Both the position numbers and the translations under genes were made by a program. A stretch of DNA of 64,000 nucleotides from Gordonia namibiensis NBRC 108229 (GTDB taxonomy: Bacteria; Actinomycetota; Actinomycetes; Mycobacteriales; Mycobacteriaceae): assembly GCF_000298235.1 (NCBI RefSeq), contig NZ_BAHE01000010.1, positions 124,001 through 188,000 on the forward strand, given 5' to 3'. Shown here piece after piece: positions 8,901 to 17,760 of the stretch (the stretch's first letter is position 1; the number at the start of each line of letters is the position of its first letter). Below the pieces are notes generated by a model. That model made no database searches. It saw only the letters and a program-made list of their open reading frames with translations, and was not told the DNA's origin.

Positions 8901-10256
8901 GTGCCCTCAGCGACGCTCATCGAGAACGCCTCCGTCCTCACCGTCGACGCGCAGCGTCGGGAGCTGCCCCGCGCGTCGGTGCTCATCGAGGGTTCGACGA
9001 TCGTCGCGGTGTCCACCGAGCCGATCGACGCCGGAGACGCCGTTCGCGTCGACGGCCGCGGATGCGTCCTCACGCCGGGGCTGGTGAACACGCACCATCA
9101 CCTCTACCAGTGGATCACGCGGGGCCTGGCGGCCGATCACACGCTGTTCCAGTGGCTCACCACGCTCTACCCGATCTGGGCCGGGATCGACGAAGAGGCC
9201 CTGCATGCCGCCGCCCTGGGCGGGCTGACCCAACTCGCGCTGTCGGGATGTACGACGACCACCGACCACCACTATGTGTTCCCGCGCGAGGGTGGCGATC
9301 TACTCGGGGCCGAGATCGCCGCCGCCGGCGAGATCGGGCTGCGTTTCCATCCCACCCGCGGATCGATGGACCTGTCGGAGAAGGACGGCGGACTACCCCC
9401 GGACACCGTCGTCCAGACGATCGACGAGATCCTCGCCGCCAGTGCCGATGCCGTTGCGCGGTGGCACGATCCGTCCCGCGACTCGATGTTGCGGATCGCG
9501 CTCGCGCCGTGTTCGCCTTTCTCCGTCACCACCGACCTACTTCGCGAATCAGCGATCCTCGCCCGCGAACTCGGCGTCCGCATGCACACGCACCTCGCCG
9601 AATCCGTCGACGAGAACACCTACTGCGCAGAACATTTCGGTTCGACGCCGCTGGAGTACATGGAGTCGGTCGGATGGGTCGGCCCCGACGTGTGGTTCGC
9701 GCACGGAGTGGAGTTCGACGACGCGGCGATCGCCCGCCTGGCCGCCACCTCGACCGGCGTCGCCCACTGCCCCACCTCGAATGCCCGTCTGGGCAACGGA
9801 ATCTGTCGCACCCGGGATCTCGTCGACGCCGGGGTGCCGGTCGGACTGGGGGTCGACGGGGCGGCGTCGAACGAGTCCGCACGACTGCTCGAGGAGGCGC
9901 ATCAGGCCGTCCTCATGGCCCGCGCGCGCGGCGGCCCGACTGCGCTGACCACCCGCACCGCTCTCGACCTCGCGACCCGCGGGGGTGCGCGGGTGCTGGG
10001 CCGGGAGGACGAGATCGGATCGATCGAACCCGGGAAGCTCGCCGACCTCGTACTGTGGGATCTGTCCACCGTCGCTCACTGCGACATCGACGATCCGGTG
10101 GCCGCGCTGGTCCTGGGAGCGATCCCACCGATCAAGGCGTCGTGGGTACAGGGCCGACAGGTGGTCGCCGACGGTGGCCTGCTCACCATCGACACCGAAC
10201 AGATGACCACCGCCGTAGCGACGCAGCACCGCCGCCTGCTCGACAAGGCACGCTGA
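8901..10256 (+). CDS. 8-oxoguanine deaminase-like amidohydrolase
   Basis: A 451-residue metal-dependent amidohydrolase of the cytosine/guanine deaminase group. The metal ligands are visible: NTHHHLYQW (HxH), HTHLAES, a later HGVEF and the aspartate in GLGVDGAASNE. The closest named group I recognise is 8-oxoguanine deaminase, which releases urate, and related hydroxyatrazine hydrolases; guanine deamination is an alternative. Its stop overlaps the start of the xanthine dehydrogenase FAD subunit (TGATG), and urate processing genes lie nearby, so a role in funnelling oxidised or normal guanine into urate is a good inference. The start is GTG. Confidence 0.85.
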   Translation: MPSATLIENASVLTVDAQRRELPRASVLIEGSTIVAVSTEPIDAGDAVRVDGRGCVLTPGLVNTHHHLYQWITRGLAADHTLFQWLTTLYPIWAGIDEEALHAAALGGLTQLALSGCTTTTDHHYVFPREGGDLLGAEIAAAGEIGLRFHPTRGSMDLSEKDGGLPPDTVVQTIDEILAASADAVARWHDPSRDSMLRIALAPCSPFSVTTDLLRESAILARELGVRMHTHLAESVDENTYCAEHFGSTPLEYMESVGWVGPDVWFAHGVEFDDAAIARLAATSTGVAHCPTSNARLGNGICRTRDLVDAGVPVGLGVDGAASNESARLLEEAHQAVLMARARGGPTALTTRTALDLATRGGARVLGREDEIGSIEPGKLADLVLWDLSTVAHCDIDDPVAALVLGAIPPIKASWVQGRQVVADGGLLTIDTEQMTTAVATQHRRLLDKAR

Positions 10257-11068
10257 TGGATCTCACCGCCGTCACCCAGTACCGATTCGCGCGTTCTCGC
10301 GACGAGGTGTTCCCGGCACCCGGCGAACAACTGGTCGCCGGCGGCACATGGGTCTTCTCCGAACCCCAACCGGCCACCACCGGTCTCGTCGACCTCAGCG
10401 AAATGGGTTGGCAATCGGTCGAAGACCTGCCCGACGGCGGCCTCCGCATCGGCGCCACCTGCACCATCGCCGAACTGGTCGCACTGCCACCGCGCCCGGG
10501 TTTCCGCGCCCATCCACTGTTCGCCCAGTGCGCGAACGCCCTTCTCGCGTCGTTCAAGATCTGGAACATGGCCACGGTCGGCGGCAACATCTGTCGGTCC
10601 TTCGCGGCGGCGTCGATGGTCTCCCTCGGCGTCGCGCTCGACGCGACGGCACACATCTGGCATCCCGAGGGCGCCGATCGCGACATCCCGGTCGCCGATC
10701 TCGTGATCGGCAACGGCATCAACGTCCTCGGCCCGGGTGAGGTCCTGCGCGCGGTCGACTTCCCCGCGCACGCGCTCGCCGCCGTCACCGGGTTCCGCAA
10801 GATCGCTCTCGTCGATCTCGGCCGCTCCGGCTCGGTCGTGACCGGCCGCATCGATCCTGACGGCACCACGGTGTACGGGATCACGGCCGCCACCGAGTGG
10901 CCCACGGTACTGCGGTACCCCCATCCGCCGGCTGCGGACCGGTTGCGTCACGACATCGTCACCGCCCCCGGCTACTACACCGATCCGCTCGGGTCGGCAG
11001 ACTGGCGTCGCGGGGTGTCGGCGGTTCTCGCCGAGGAGATCCGCGTCGAGCTCGACGAGACGGGATAG
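10256..11068 (+). CDS. Xanthine dehydrogenase, FAD-binding subunit
   Basis: 270 residues of the molybdopterin dehydrogenase FAD-binding family (CoxM/XdhB type). The FAD-binding motif appears as LVAGGTWVFS and NMATVGGNICRS. It carries electrons from the iron-sulfur centres to NAD or another acceptor. ATG 10256 overlaps the deaminase stop, and the next gene begins four bases after its own stop, so the deaminase, FAD subunit and Fe-S/Mo subunit form a tight operon. Confidence 0.9.
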   Translation: MDLTAVTQYRFARSRDEVFPAPGEQLVAGGTWVFSEPQPATTGLVDLSEMGWQSVEDLPDGGLRIGATCTIAELVALPPRPGFRAHPLFAQCANALLASFKIWNMATVGGNICRSFAAASMVSLGVALDATAHIWHPEGADRDIPVADLVIGNGINVLGPGEVLRAVDFPAHALAAVTGFRKIALVDLGRSGSVVTGRIDPDGTTVYGITAATEWPTVLRYPHPPAADRLRHDIVTAPGYYTDPLGSADWRRGVSAVLAEEIRVELDETG

Positions 11069-11072
11069 AACG

Positions 11073-13856
11073 ATGGAGTTCGAGGTCAACGGCGAGAAGA
11101 TCGACGCCGAACCGGCTGCGGGACAATGCCTTCGGATGCTCCTGCGCCGGCACGCCCACTTCGAGGTGAAGAAGGGTTGCGACGCAGGCGATTGCGGTGC
11201 GTGTTCGGTCCTCGTCGACGGGCAACCCGTGCACTCCTGCATCTTCCCCGCACAGCGCATCGCCGGGAAGTCGGTGACCACGGTCGCCGGCCTCGGCACC
11301 CCAGACGATCTGCACCCGGTACAGCAGTCCTTCGTCGACAACTTCGGCTTCCAGTGCGGGTTCTGCACCGCAGGCATGATCGTCACCGCCTCGACCCTCA
11401 CCCCGGACGACCTCCCCGATCTGCCGCGGCGGATGAAGGGGAACATCTGCCGCTGCACCGGGTACCGCTCGATCAGGGACGCGATCGGCAACGCCGTGGC
11501 ACCCGCTCCGCCCCACCCGGACGGAGTCGGGGCCGAGGACAGCGGCACGGGCGTCGGCACTTCGGTGTGCCCGCCCGCGGCCCGACGCGTCGTGACCGGC
11601 ACCGAGGCGTACACCTTCGACGTCCCCGTCGACGACGCACTTCACATCCACGTACTCGGTTCGCCGCACGCGCATGCACGAATCCGGTCGATCGACACGA
11701 GCGACGCGTCCGCCCTCCCCGGCGTGGAGGCGATTCTCACCCACGAAAATGTCTCGACGCCAAGGTTTTCCACGGGACGTCACCAGAACCGGCTCGAAGA
11801 CCCCGACGACACACTGGTCTTCGATCCGGTCGTGCGTTTCATCGGTCAACGCGTCGCAGCGGTTGTCGCGGCGACCCCGGGGATCGCGGAACGGGCCGCG
11901 GCGCTGATCCGCGTCGACTACGAGGAACTGCCCGCGGTCTTCGACCCCGAGGAGGCACGCGCCCCCGGGGCCCCGGTTCTCCATCCCGACCGCACCCCCG
12001 AAGACCGTGTGGTGGCGGCCGATCAGAACATCGTCGCGACCTTCCACGAGGGGTTCGGCGGCGACGTCGACGAGGCACTGGCCGCATCGTCGACGACCGT
12101 GCACGGCACCTGGCGCACCGGACGGGTCACCCACGCCCAGTTGGAGACCCACGGTTCGATCGCCTGGACCGATGCCACCGGCCGTCTGGTCGTCCGTACG
12201 AGCACACAGGTCCCGTTCCTGGTGCGCGACGAACTCGCGCGACTCCTCGATCTTCCGGCCGAGAAGGTCCGGGTGTTCAGCGGCCGCGTCGGCGGTGGTT
12301 TCGGCGGCAAACAGGAGATGCTGACCGAGGATCTCGCCGCGGTCGCCACCCTGCGTACCGGTCGCCCTTGCGTGTACGAGATGACCCGCACCGACGAGAT
12401 GACACGAACGACCTACCGCCACCCGATGCGGGTGACCGTGGATCTCGGCGCCGACGACGACGGCCGGCTCACCGCCCTCCGTGTGGACATGCTCTCCGAC
12501 ACCGGCGCATACGGCAACCACGCGATCGGCGTCATGTTCCATGCGTGCGCCGAATCGGTCTCGGTGTACAACTGCCCGGTCAAGAGGATCGACGCCGAGG
12601 CCGTCTACACCAACAACCCGCCGTCGGGTGCCTTCCGCGGTTACGGCCTCGGACAGGTGATCTTCGCGGTCGAGTCGGCGATGGACGAACTCGCGGTCCG
12701 ACTCGGCATCGACCCCTTCGAACTCCGGCGACGCAATGCCGTCGCGGACGGCGATCCGCTCCTCATCGCCCGCCCCGACCCCGAGATCGATCTGGTGTAC
12801 GGCAGTTACGGTCTCGACCAGTGCCTGGACCTCGCCGAATCCGCTCTGCGCCGGGGCAACGGCGCCGTCGTCCCGCCCGGTCCGCGGTGGCGGGTCGGTG
12901 AGGGGATGGCGATCTCCGCGATCGCCACGATGGCCCCGCGTGGTCATTTCGCCGATGTCACGGTCGCTGTCGACTCCGCAGGCACCTACCACGTCGGCGT
13001 CGGCACCTGCGAGTTCGGCAACGGCACCACCACGGTGCACACGCAGATCGTGGCGTCGGCGCTGTCGACCGATCCGGCCCGGGTCTCGCTCTGGCACGGG
13101 GACACCGACGCCGTACCCCACGACACCGGCGCGTTCGCCTCCGCGGGTACCACCGTCGCCGGAAAGGCCGTGCACGGCGCGAGCCTCGCGCTCCGCGACA
13201 CCCTCGTCGAGGCGGCGAGCCGACTCACCGGCGTCGACCCCGAGTACGTCGAACTGCGCCCCGACGGCGCGGTGGCCGGCGGCCGGCTGATCGGTTTCCG
13301 GGACCTGATCGACGCGGTCGACGACGGTCATCGTGTGCGGTATCCGGACGGTCCGCGCGCCGTTGCCACGGGCGAGGAACGGGGCGAGATGCGTTCCATC
13401 GCATTCGATGTGCAGGCGTTCCGTGTCGCGGTCGACACCGAGACCGGCGCAGTCGCCATCCTGCAGTCGGTCCACGCATCCGACGCCGGCACCGTGATGA
13501 ACCCCGAGCAGTGCCGCGGTCAGGTCGAAGGCGGTGTCGCACAGGGTATCGGCGCGGCCCTCTTCGAGGAGATCATGCTCGACAACGGATCCCCCGTGAC
13601 CAAGGTGTTCCGCACCTACCGTGTCCCCCAGATGGCGGACATCCCGTTCACCGAGGTGTACTTCGCCGAAACCGCTGACCAACTCGGTCCTTTCGGCGCG
13701 AAGTCGATGTCGGAGTCACCCTTCAACCCGGTGGCCCCCGCATTGGCCAACGCCATCCACCGGGCCCTCGACGTCCGTCCGTACGAGACACCGATGTCGC
13801 GAGACCGGATCTGGCGTCTCACGCATCCCGAAGCCGTTGAGAAAGCACCGACGTAA
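11073..13856 (+). CDS. Xanthine dehydrogenase, fused [2Fe-2S] and molybdopterin subunit
   Basis: A 927-residue fusion of two chains that are separate in three-subunit xanthine dehydrogenases. Residues 1-150 form the two iron-sulfur domains: plant-type ferredoxin cysteines C36, C41, C44 and C56, then C95, C98, C126 and C128 (QCGFCTAGM; GNICRCTGY). From about residue 165 onward is the molybdopterin domain with GGGFGGKQEM, the Pro/Gly-rich AFRGYGLGQ and the C-terminal active-site region GAKSMSESPFNP carrying the catalytic glutamate. With the FAD subunit it should oxidise hypoxanthine and xanthine to urate. Other molybdenum hydroxylase substrates are possible, but the purine neighbours favour xanthine. 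Confidence 0.9.
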   Translation: MEFEVNGEKIDAEPAAGQCLRMLLRRHAHFEVKKGCDAGDCGACSVLVDGQPVHSCIFPAQRIAGKSVTTVAGLGTPDDLHPVQQSFVDNFGFQCGFCTAGMIVTASTLTPDDLPDLPRRMKGNICRCTGYRSIRDAIGNAVAPAPPHPDGVGAEDSGTGVGTSVCPPAARRVVTGTEAYTFDVPVDDALHIHVLGSPHAHARIRSIDTSDASALPGVEAILTHENVSTPRFSTGRHQNRLEDPDDTLVFDPVVRFIGQRVAAVVAATPGIAERAAALIRVDYEELPAVFDPEEARAPGAPVLHPDRTPEDRVVAADQNIVATFHEGFGGDVDEALAASSTTVHGTWRTGRVTHAQLETHGSIAWTDATGRLVVRTSTQVPFLVRDELARLLDLPAEKVRVFSGRVGGGFGGKQEMLTEDLAAVATLRTGRPCVYEMTRTDEMTRTTYRHPMRVTVDLGADDDGRLTALRVDMLSDTGAYGNHAIGVMFHACAESVSVYNCPVKRIDAEAVYTNNPPSGAFRGYGLGQVIFAVESAMDELAVRLGIDPFELRRRNAVADGDPLLIARPDPEIDLVYGSYGLDQCLDLAESALRRGNGAVVPPGPRWRVGEGMAISAIATMAPRGHFADVTVAVDSAGTYHVGVGTCEFGNGTTTVHTQIVASALSTDPARVSLWHGDTDAVPHDTGAFASAGTTVAGKAVHGASLALRDTLVEAASRLTGVDPEYVELRPDGAVAGGRLIGFRDLIDAVDDGHRVRYPDGPRAVATGEERGEMRSIAFDVQAFRVAVDTETGAVAILQSVHASDAGTVMNPEQCRGQVEGGVAQGIGAALFEEIMLDNGSPVTKVFRTYRVPQMADIPFTEVYFAETADQLGPFGAKSMSESPFNPVAPALANAIHRALDVRPYETPMSRDRIWRLTHPEAVEKAPT

Positions 13857-14042
13857 TGGTGTGACAAACACCCGACAAATGATCGGTGAACCCGAGTCTC
13901 GTTTCCTCACGAATCGGCACCCAACTCATTTCATTTGAGAGTGCATTTCGGGACCAGATACCGAACAGTTCTCCGGAAGTCCTGCGAATTCATCTCGCCG
14001 AGTCGCACACTCCTCACTGTCCACAGTCCAGAGGAGGGCGTC

Positions 14043-14468
14043 ATGACACACACTGCACCCGGAGAAGAGCGCGGAACCCTGTCTGCCAAGCAGGGAATCG
14101 CCGCGGGGACGTCCATCGGCGCCGCGATCATCCTGATCGTCGTCGGAGTCGTCCAACTCGCCCAGGGAATCGCCGCGGTCGCCGAAGACGAGGTGTTCAT
14201 CCGCGGCGTCGAATACGTCTACAAATTCGACTTCACGACGTGGGGCTGGATTCACATCGTGCTCGGAGCCATCGCGATCATCGTCGGTGCCGGCCTCGTC
14301 GGCGGGGCGGGTTGGGCCCGATTCACCGCCATCGTGATCGCCGGCCTGTCGATCATCGCCAACTTCCTGTGGCTGCCCTATTACCCGTGGTGGTCGATCC
14401 TGGTCATCGCGCTCGACGTGGTGGTCATCTGGGCCGTGTCGACCTGGAACCCCAGAGCCGAGTACTGA
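14043..14468 (+). CDS. Small four-helix membrane protein (DUF7144-like)
   Basis: 141 residues with four predicted membrane segments: around GIAAGTSIGAAIILIVVGVV, WGWIHIVLGAIAIIVGAGLV, TAIVIAGLSIIANFLWLPYY and WSILVIALDVVVIWAV. A loop after helix 1 is acidic. It resembles a widespread actinobacterial family of unknown function often placed near stress genes. ATG 14043 is chosen because GAGGAGGG lies just upstream. It is followed 18 bp later by another membrane protein gene, probably co-transcribed. Confidence 0.8.
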   Translation: MTHTAPGEERGTLSAKQGIAAGTSIGAAIILIVVGVVQLAQGIAAVAEDEVFIRGVEYVYKFDFTTWGWIHIVLGAIAIIVGAGLVGGAGWARFTAIVIAGLSIIANFLWLPYYPWWSILVIALDVVVIWAVSTWNPRAEY

Positions 14469-14486
14469 CACCGATCGGCGCCATCC

Positions 14487-15866
14487 GTGAATACGGAGAT
14501 CCCCGGGCCTGCCAAGGATCAGCCCGGGGATTCCGCGGCGCTCACCACCTCCGAACGCGCTGAGCTAGAGCGGCTGCGCGCCGAGGTGGCCGCACTGCGC
14601 GCCGCAGCCGGCACGACCCCACCGCGCGACACCGAGACACGGCGGTCGGGTTGGCGCTGGTTCGCGGTAGGTGTGCTGTGTGTCCTCGTCGCCCTGCTGG
14701 CAATCGCGTCGGTGACGTCCCGCTACGTCCGTGGGGAGCTGCTCGACACCGACCGCTATCTGACGATGGTTTCCCCTCTTGCCTCCGAACCGGCGTTGCA
14801 ACAGGAGATCACCGACACCGTCACCGACGAGATCTTCAACCGGATCGACGTCGAGGAGCTGACCGCCACCGCCCTCAACGCGCTGACCGATGCCGTTCCC
14901 GCCACCGAGAACGCCCCCCGCGTGGATCGTGCAGTCGACGGATTGGCGCCCGTCCTCGCCGGTCAGGCCCGCAGCTTCGTCGAGCAGACGGTGTCGTCCC
15001 TGGTCGAGAGCGATCAGTTCGAGACCCTGTGGGTGGAGGCGAATCGTCGGGGGCACACCGCCCTCGTCGCCGTGGTCACCGGTGACGCCGGTCCGTCCTC
15101 GGTGACCGTCGACGACTCAGGAACTGTGAGCATCGCCCTGGGGACGGTGATCGACAACGTCAAGGCCCGACTTCTGGACCGCGGGTTCAGCTTCGCCGAG
15201 AAGATCCCAGCGGTCGACAAGCAATTCGTCCTGTTCCGCTCACCCGAACTGGTCAAGGCGCAACGCGCGGTCTCGGCACTCGACACCGCCGCCGACGTGC
15301 TGCCTTGGCTCACGATCGCCTGCGCGTTGGCCGCCGTAGCCGTCGCACCGCGGGGTCGGCGCCTGCGGGCATTCTCAGTGGTCGGCCTCTCGCTGGTACT
15401 CGCCATGCTGACGCTCGCCGTCGCGCTGATCGTCGCGCGCGCACTGTATCTCGACGACATACCGCCCGACATCCTGTCCCCGGACGCCGCAGCAGCCATC
15501 GCCGACACGGTCACCCAACCGTTGCGGCTCGCCTTGTGCGCCGTCGCGGTTCTGGGGCTCGTGGTGGCGATCGGCGCCTTCCTGGTCGGTGGCTCCGCGT
15601 CGGCCGTCGCGGTCCGCCACGGATTCTCCCGCGGACTCGACTCGCTGCAGAATCTACGGAAATCGCGACCCCCGAACACCTTCGAGTCGGCGGTCTACCG
15701 CGGACGCGTCGCTCTTCGCGCCGCGATCGTCGGCGTCGCCGCGGTGCTGCTGATGTTCTGGAACTACCCCACCGGCCTGGTGGTGCTGCTGATCGTTCTG
15801 TGCGGTCTCATCGCCCTGCTCGTCCTCGAGATCGTGATCCGTCCCGCTCAACGATCCGTTTCATAG
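14487..15866 (+). CDS. Conserved actinobacterial membrane protein with N-terminal coiled coil
   Basis: 459 residues. The N-terminus is cytoplasmic and heptad-like (TSERAELERLRAEVAALR), then a membrane segment near residues 55-75, an extracytoplasmic domain of about 190 residues (SRYVRGELLDTDRYLTMVSP is typical of this family), and further membrane segments around residues 270, 300, 355, 410 and 430. The family is common in Mycobacteriales and has no known function. The GTG start lies 18 bp after the previous gene. The last three codons fall inside the downstream hairpin. Confidence 0.78.
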   Translation: MNTEIPGPAKDQPGDSAALTTSERAELERLRAEVAALRAAAGTTPPRDTETRRSGWRWFAVGVLCVLVALLAIASVTSRYVRGELLDTDRYLTMVSPLASEPALQQEITDTVTDEIFNRIDVEELTATALNALTDAVPATENAPRVDRAVDGLAPVLAGQARSFVEQTVSSLVESDQFETLWVEANRRGHTALVAVVTGDAGPSSVTVDDSGTVSIALGTVIDNVKARLLDRGFSFAEKIPAVDKQFVLFRSPELVKAQRAVSALDTAADVLPWLTIACALAAVAVAPRGRRLRAFSVVGLSLVLAMLTLAVALIVARALYLDDIPPDILSPDAAAAIADTVTQPLRLALCAVAVLGLVVAIGAFLVGGSASAVAVRHGFSRGLDSLQNLRKSRPPNTFESAVYRGRVALRAAIVGVAAVLLMFWNYPTGLVVLLIVLCGLIALLVLEIVIRPAQRSVS

Positions 15867-15905
15867 CTCGAAACCGCGCTGGGCGCGGTTTCGAGCTATG
15901 AAACG
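15857..15905. terminator. Perfect 23-bp hairpin between convergent genes
   Basis: Arms 15857-15879 and 15883-15905 are a perfect 23-bp inverted repeat with loop TGG. The left arm contains the TAG stop of the membrane protein gene, and the acyl-CoA dehydrogenase stop follows seven bases after the right arm. There is no T-tract. Position argues for a bidirectional terminator or transcript-end structure. Confidence 0.65.
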
Positions 15906-15911
15906 TGAACG

Positions 15912-17138
15912 TCAGCCGCGCAGCAGCCCCTTGGCGACGTGGGTCACCTGGATCTCGTTGCTGCCGGCGTAGATCATGAGCGACTTGGCATCTCGCGCAA
16001 GCTGCTCGACCCGGTACTCGGCCATGTAGCCGTTGCCGCCGAACAGCTGAACGGCTTCCATCGCGACGTCGGTGGCGGCCTTCGACGAGTAGAGCTTCAT
16101 CGCCGACGCCTCCGAAAGGCTCAGCGGCTTGCCCGCCTTGCCGCGCTCGATCGCGCTGAAGAGCATGTTCTGCACGTTGATGCGGGCGATCTCCATCTCG
16201 GCGAGCTTGAGCTGGATGAGCTGGAACTGCGCGATCTCCTGGCCCCACAGCTTGCGAGTCTTGGCGTAGTCGATCGACAGCCGCTGGGCCTCGTTGATGA
16301 TGCCCAGCGAGAGCGCGGCGATGCCGACGCGTTCGGCGGTGAAACCGGCCTTGGCGCCTTCGGAGCCGCGCGAATCCTGACCGGTGTCCTCGGTCTCGCC
16401 GAGCAGACGATCCTTGCCGACCCGCACGTTGTCGAAGAACAGCTCACCGGTGGGCGAGCTCATCATGCCCATCTTCTTGAACGGCTTACCCTGCGTGAGG
16501 CCCGGCATGCCCTTGTCGAGGACGAAGGACAGCACCTTGCGGTCGCGCATGGGGGTGCCGCTGCCGTCGTCGAGCTTCGCGAACACGACGATGGTGTCGG
16601 CGTACGGACCGTTGGTGATGAACGTCTTCTGGCCGTTGAGGATGTAGTCGTCACCGTCGCGGCGGACGGTGGTCTTCATGCCGCCGAGAGCGTCGGAGCC
16701 CGAATCGGGTTCGGTGATGGCCCAGGCGCCGACCTTCTCCATCGTGACCAGCTCCGGCAGCCAGCGCTTCTTCTGAGCGAGCGTGCCCTTGCCGCGGATC
16801 GTCGAGGCGGTCAGACCCATGCTCACACCGAGCGAGGCGACGAGTCCCAGACACACGCCCGCGAGCTCGATGTTGACCATCATGAACATCGAGCCGCTCA
16901 TACCGCCGCCGTCGCCGGATGATTTCTTCTTCTCCCCGTTGGCCTCTGCCTCGAGTTCCTTCTCGAGAGCGTCCTTGGCCATCGCATCGACCCCGAAGGT
17001 CGAGAGCAACTTACGGGTGATGTCGTACGGAGGCAGCACGCCGGACTCGAGCTCGTCGAGATGTGGTCGGATCTCCTTGTCGATGAACGCACGCAACGCG
17101 TCCCGCACCATCAGATCTTCTTCGGACCACTCGAACAT
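15912..17138 (-). CDS. Acyl-CoA dehydrogenase
   Basis: 408 residues. FAD-dependent alpha,beta-desaturation of an acyl-CoA in fatty acid or branched-chain acid oxidation. It has the substrate/FAD loop WAITEPDSGSDALGGMKTT, QKTFITNGPYADTIVVFAK, and the C-terminal LFGGNGYMAEYRVEQLARDAKSLMIYAGSNEIQ with the arginine and NEIQ region typical of the family. A lysine/glycine-rich insert (GEKKKSSGDGGG) near residue 65 is unusual. ATG 17138 follows a GGGGAGAG site. It is not in an operon with beta-oxidation genes, so the chain-length preference is unknown. Confidence 0.92.
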   Translation of the reverse strand: MFEWSEEDLMVRDALRAFIDKEIRPHLDELESGVLPPYDITRKLLSTFGVDAMAKDALEKELEAEANGEKKKSSGDGGGMSGSMFMMVNIELAGVCLGLVASLGVSMGLTASTIRGKGTLAQKKRWLPELVTMEKVGAWAITEPDSGSDALGGMKTTVRRDGDDYILNGQKTFITNGPYADTIVVFAKLDDGSGTPMRDRKVLSFVLDKGMPGLTQGKPFKKMGMMSSPTGELFFDNVRVGKDRLLGETEDTGQDSRGSEGAKAGFTAERVGIAALSLGIINEAQRLSIDYAKTRKLWGQEIAQFQLIQLKLAEMEIARINVQNMLFSAIERGKAGKPLSLSEASAMKLYSSKAATDVAMEAVQLFGGNGYMAEYRVEQLARDAKSLMIYAGSNEIQVTHVAKGLLRG

Positions 17139-17223
17139 CGTCACTCTCCCCAGACAGTGCCCGCCGGGGGCGAACACGTTTCAGTTTTGCCGACTCAACT
17201 GTGTCAGGAGTCACTCGCGATGT

Positions 17224-17748
17224 CTAGGTACGTCCTCTTGAATCTGTTTCTTCAGGGCGAATTCTCAGGGCCGGCCAGAAGTAGGAGGTCGCCGGCCGGA
17301 CCTCGACCCGGAAGTACCCCGCGGCGTCGTCACACAGAAGTGCCTGCGCAACAGGCATCGCCACGACGACCGTCGCCACGTCGACGTTGAGGGTGTTGCG
17401 CCGGTCGTGCACCCGCCGCACGAACTCCTCGACGCTCTCGCCGCCGTGGGGCCGGGCCGCCGGGTCGGTGAAGAAGACCGCCAGCTCGCGAGGATCGATC
17501 TCCTCGGGCGCCGATCCCGCCCAGGTTCCGACGTCGAGCGTGCGGAGTTCCTCGTCGATCTCGGGCCGACCGCCCAGGAGCCGGACGCTCTCGAGTGTCG
17601 CGGGTTCCGGCCCACAGAAGGTCAGGGCCCCGACGACCGACGCCGCCAACGCTTCGATGTCGCGGCGACCGCGGTCGTCGAGGGGCGCTTCACCGCCGAA
17701 GCGCACCGATCGATTGGGACCGGTGCGCCCGGCGGTGATGATCTGCAT
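17224..17748 (-). CDS. Histidine-phosphatase-fold protein lacking the catalytic histidines
   Basis: 174 residues, third gene of the cbtB-cbtA operon. The fold is recognisable from FGGEAPLDDRGRRDIEAL, ELRTLDVGTWAG, the well-conserved PHGGESVEEFVRRVHDR and a late VVVAMPVAQALL strand. In active members the first strand carries RHG or SHA and the late strand carries a second histidine; here those places read TAGRTG and AMPV, so neither catalytic histidine is visible. It may bind a phosphorylated cobamide precursor without hydrolysing it, or have a structural role. Relatedness to alpha-ribazole phosphatase is only inferred from the vitamin B12 context. Confidence 0.7.
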   Translation of the reverse strand: MQIITAGRTGPNRSVRFGGEAPLDDRGRRDIEALAASVVGALTFCGPEPATLESVRLLGGRPEIDEELRTLDVGTWAGSAPEEIDPRELAVFFTDPAARPHGGESVEEFVRRVHDRRNTLNVDVATVVVAMPVAQALLCDDAAGYFRVEVRPATSYFWPALRIRPEETDSRGRT

Positions 17749-17760
17749 GAATCGAGGCGC

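Noticed and set aside
9062..10255. Upstream extension of the xanthine dehydrogenase FAD subunit
   Set aside because: The frame is open across the deaminase gene only as a shadow; the ATG at 10256, coupled to the deaminase stop, gives the correct family length.
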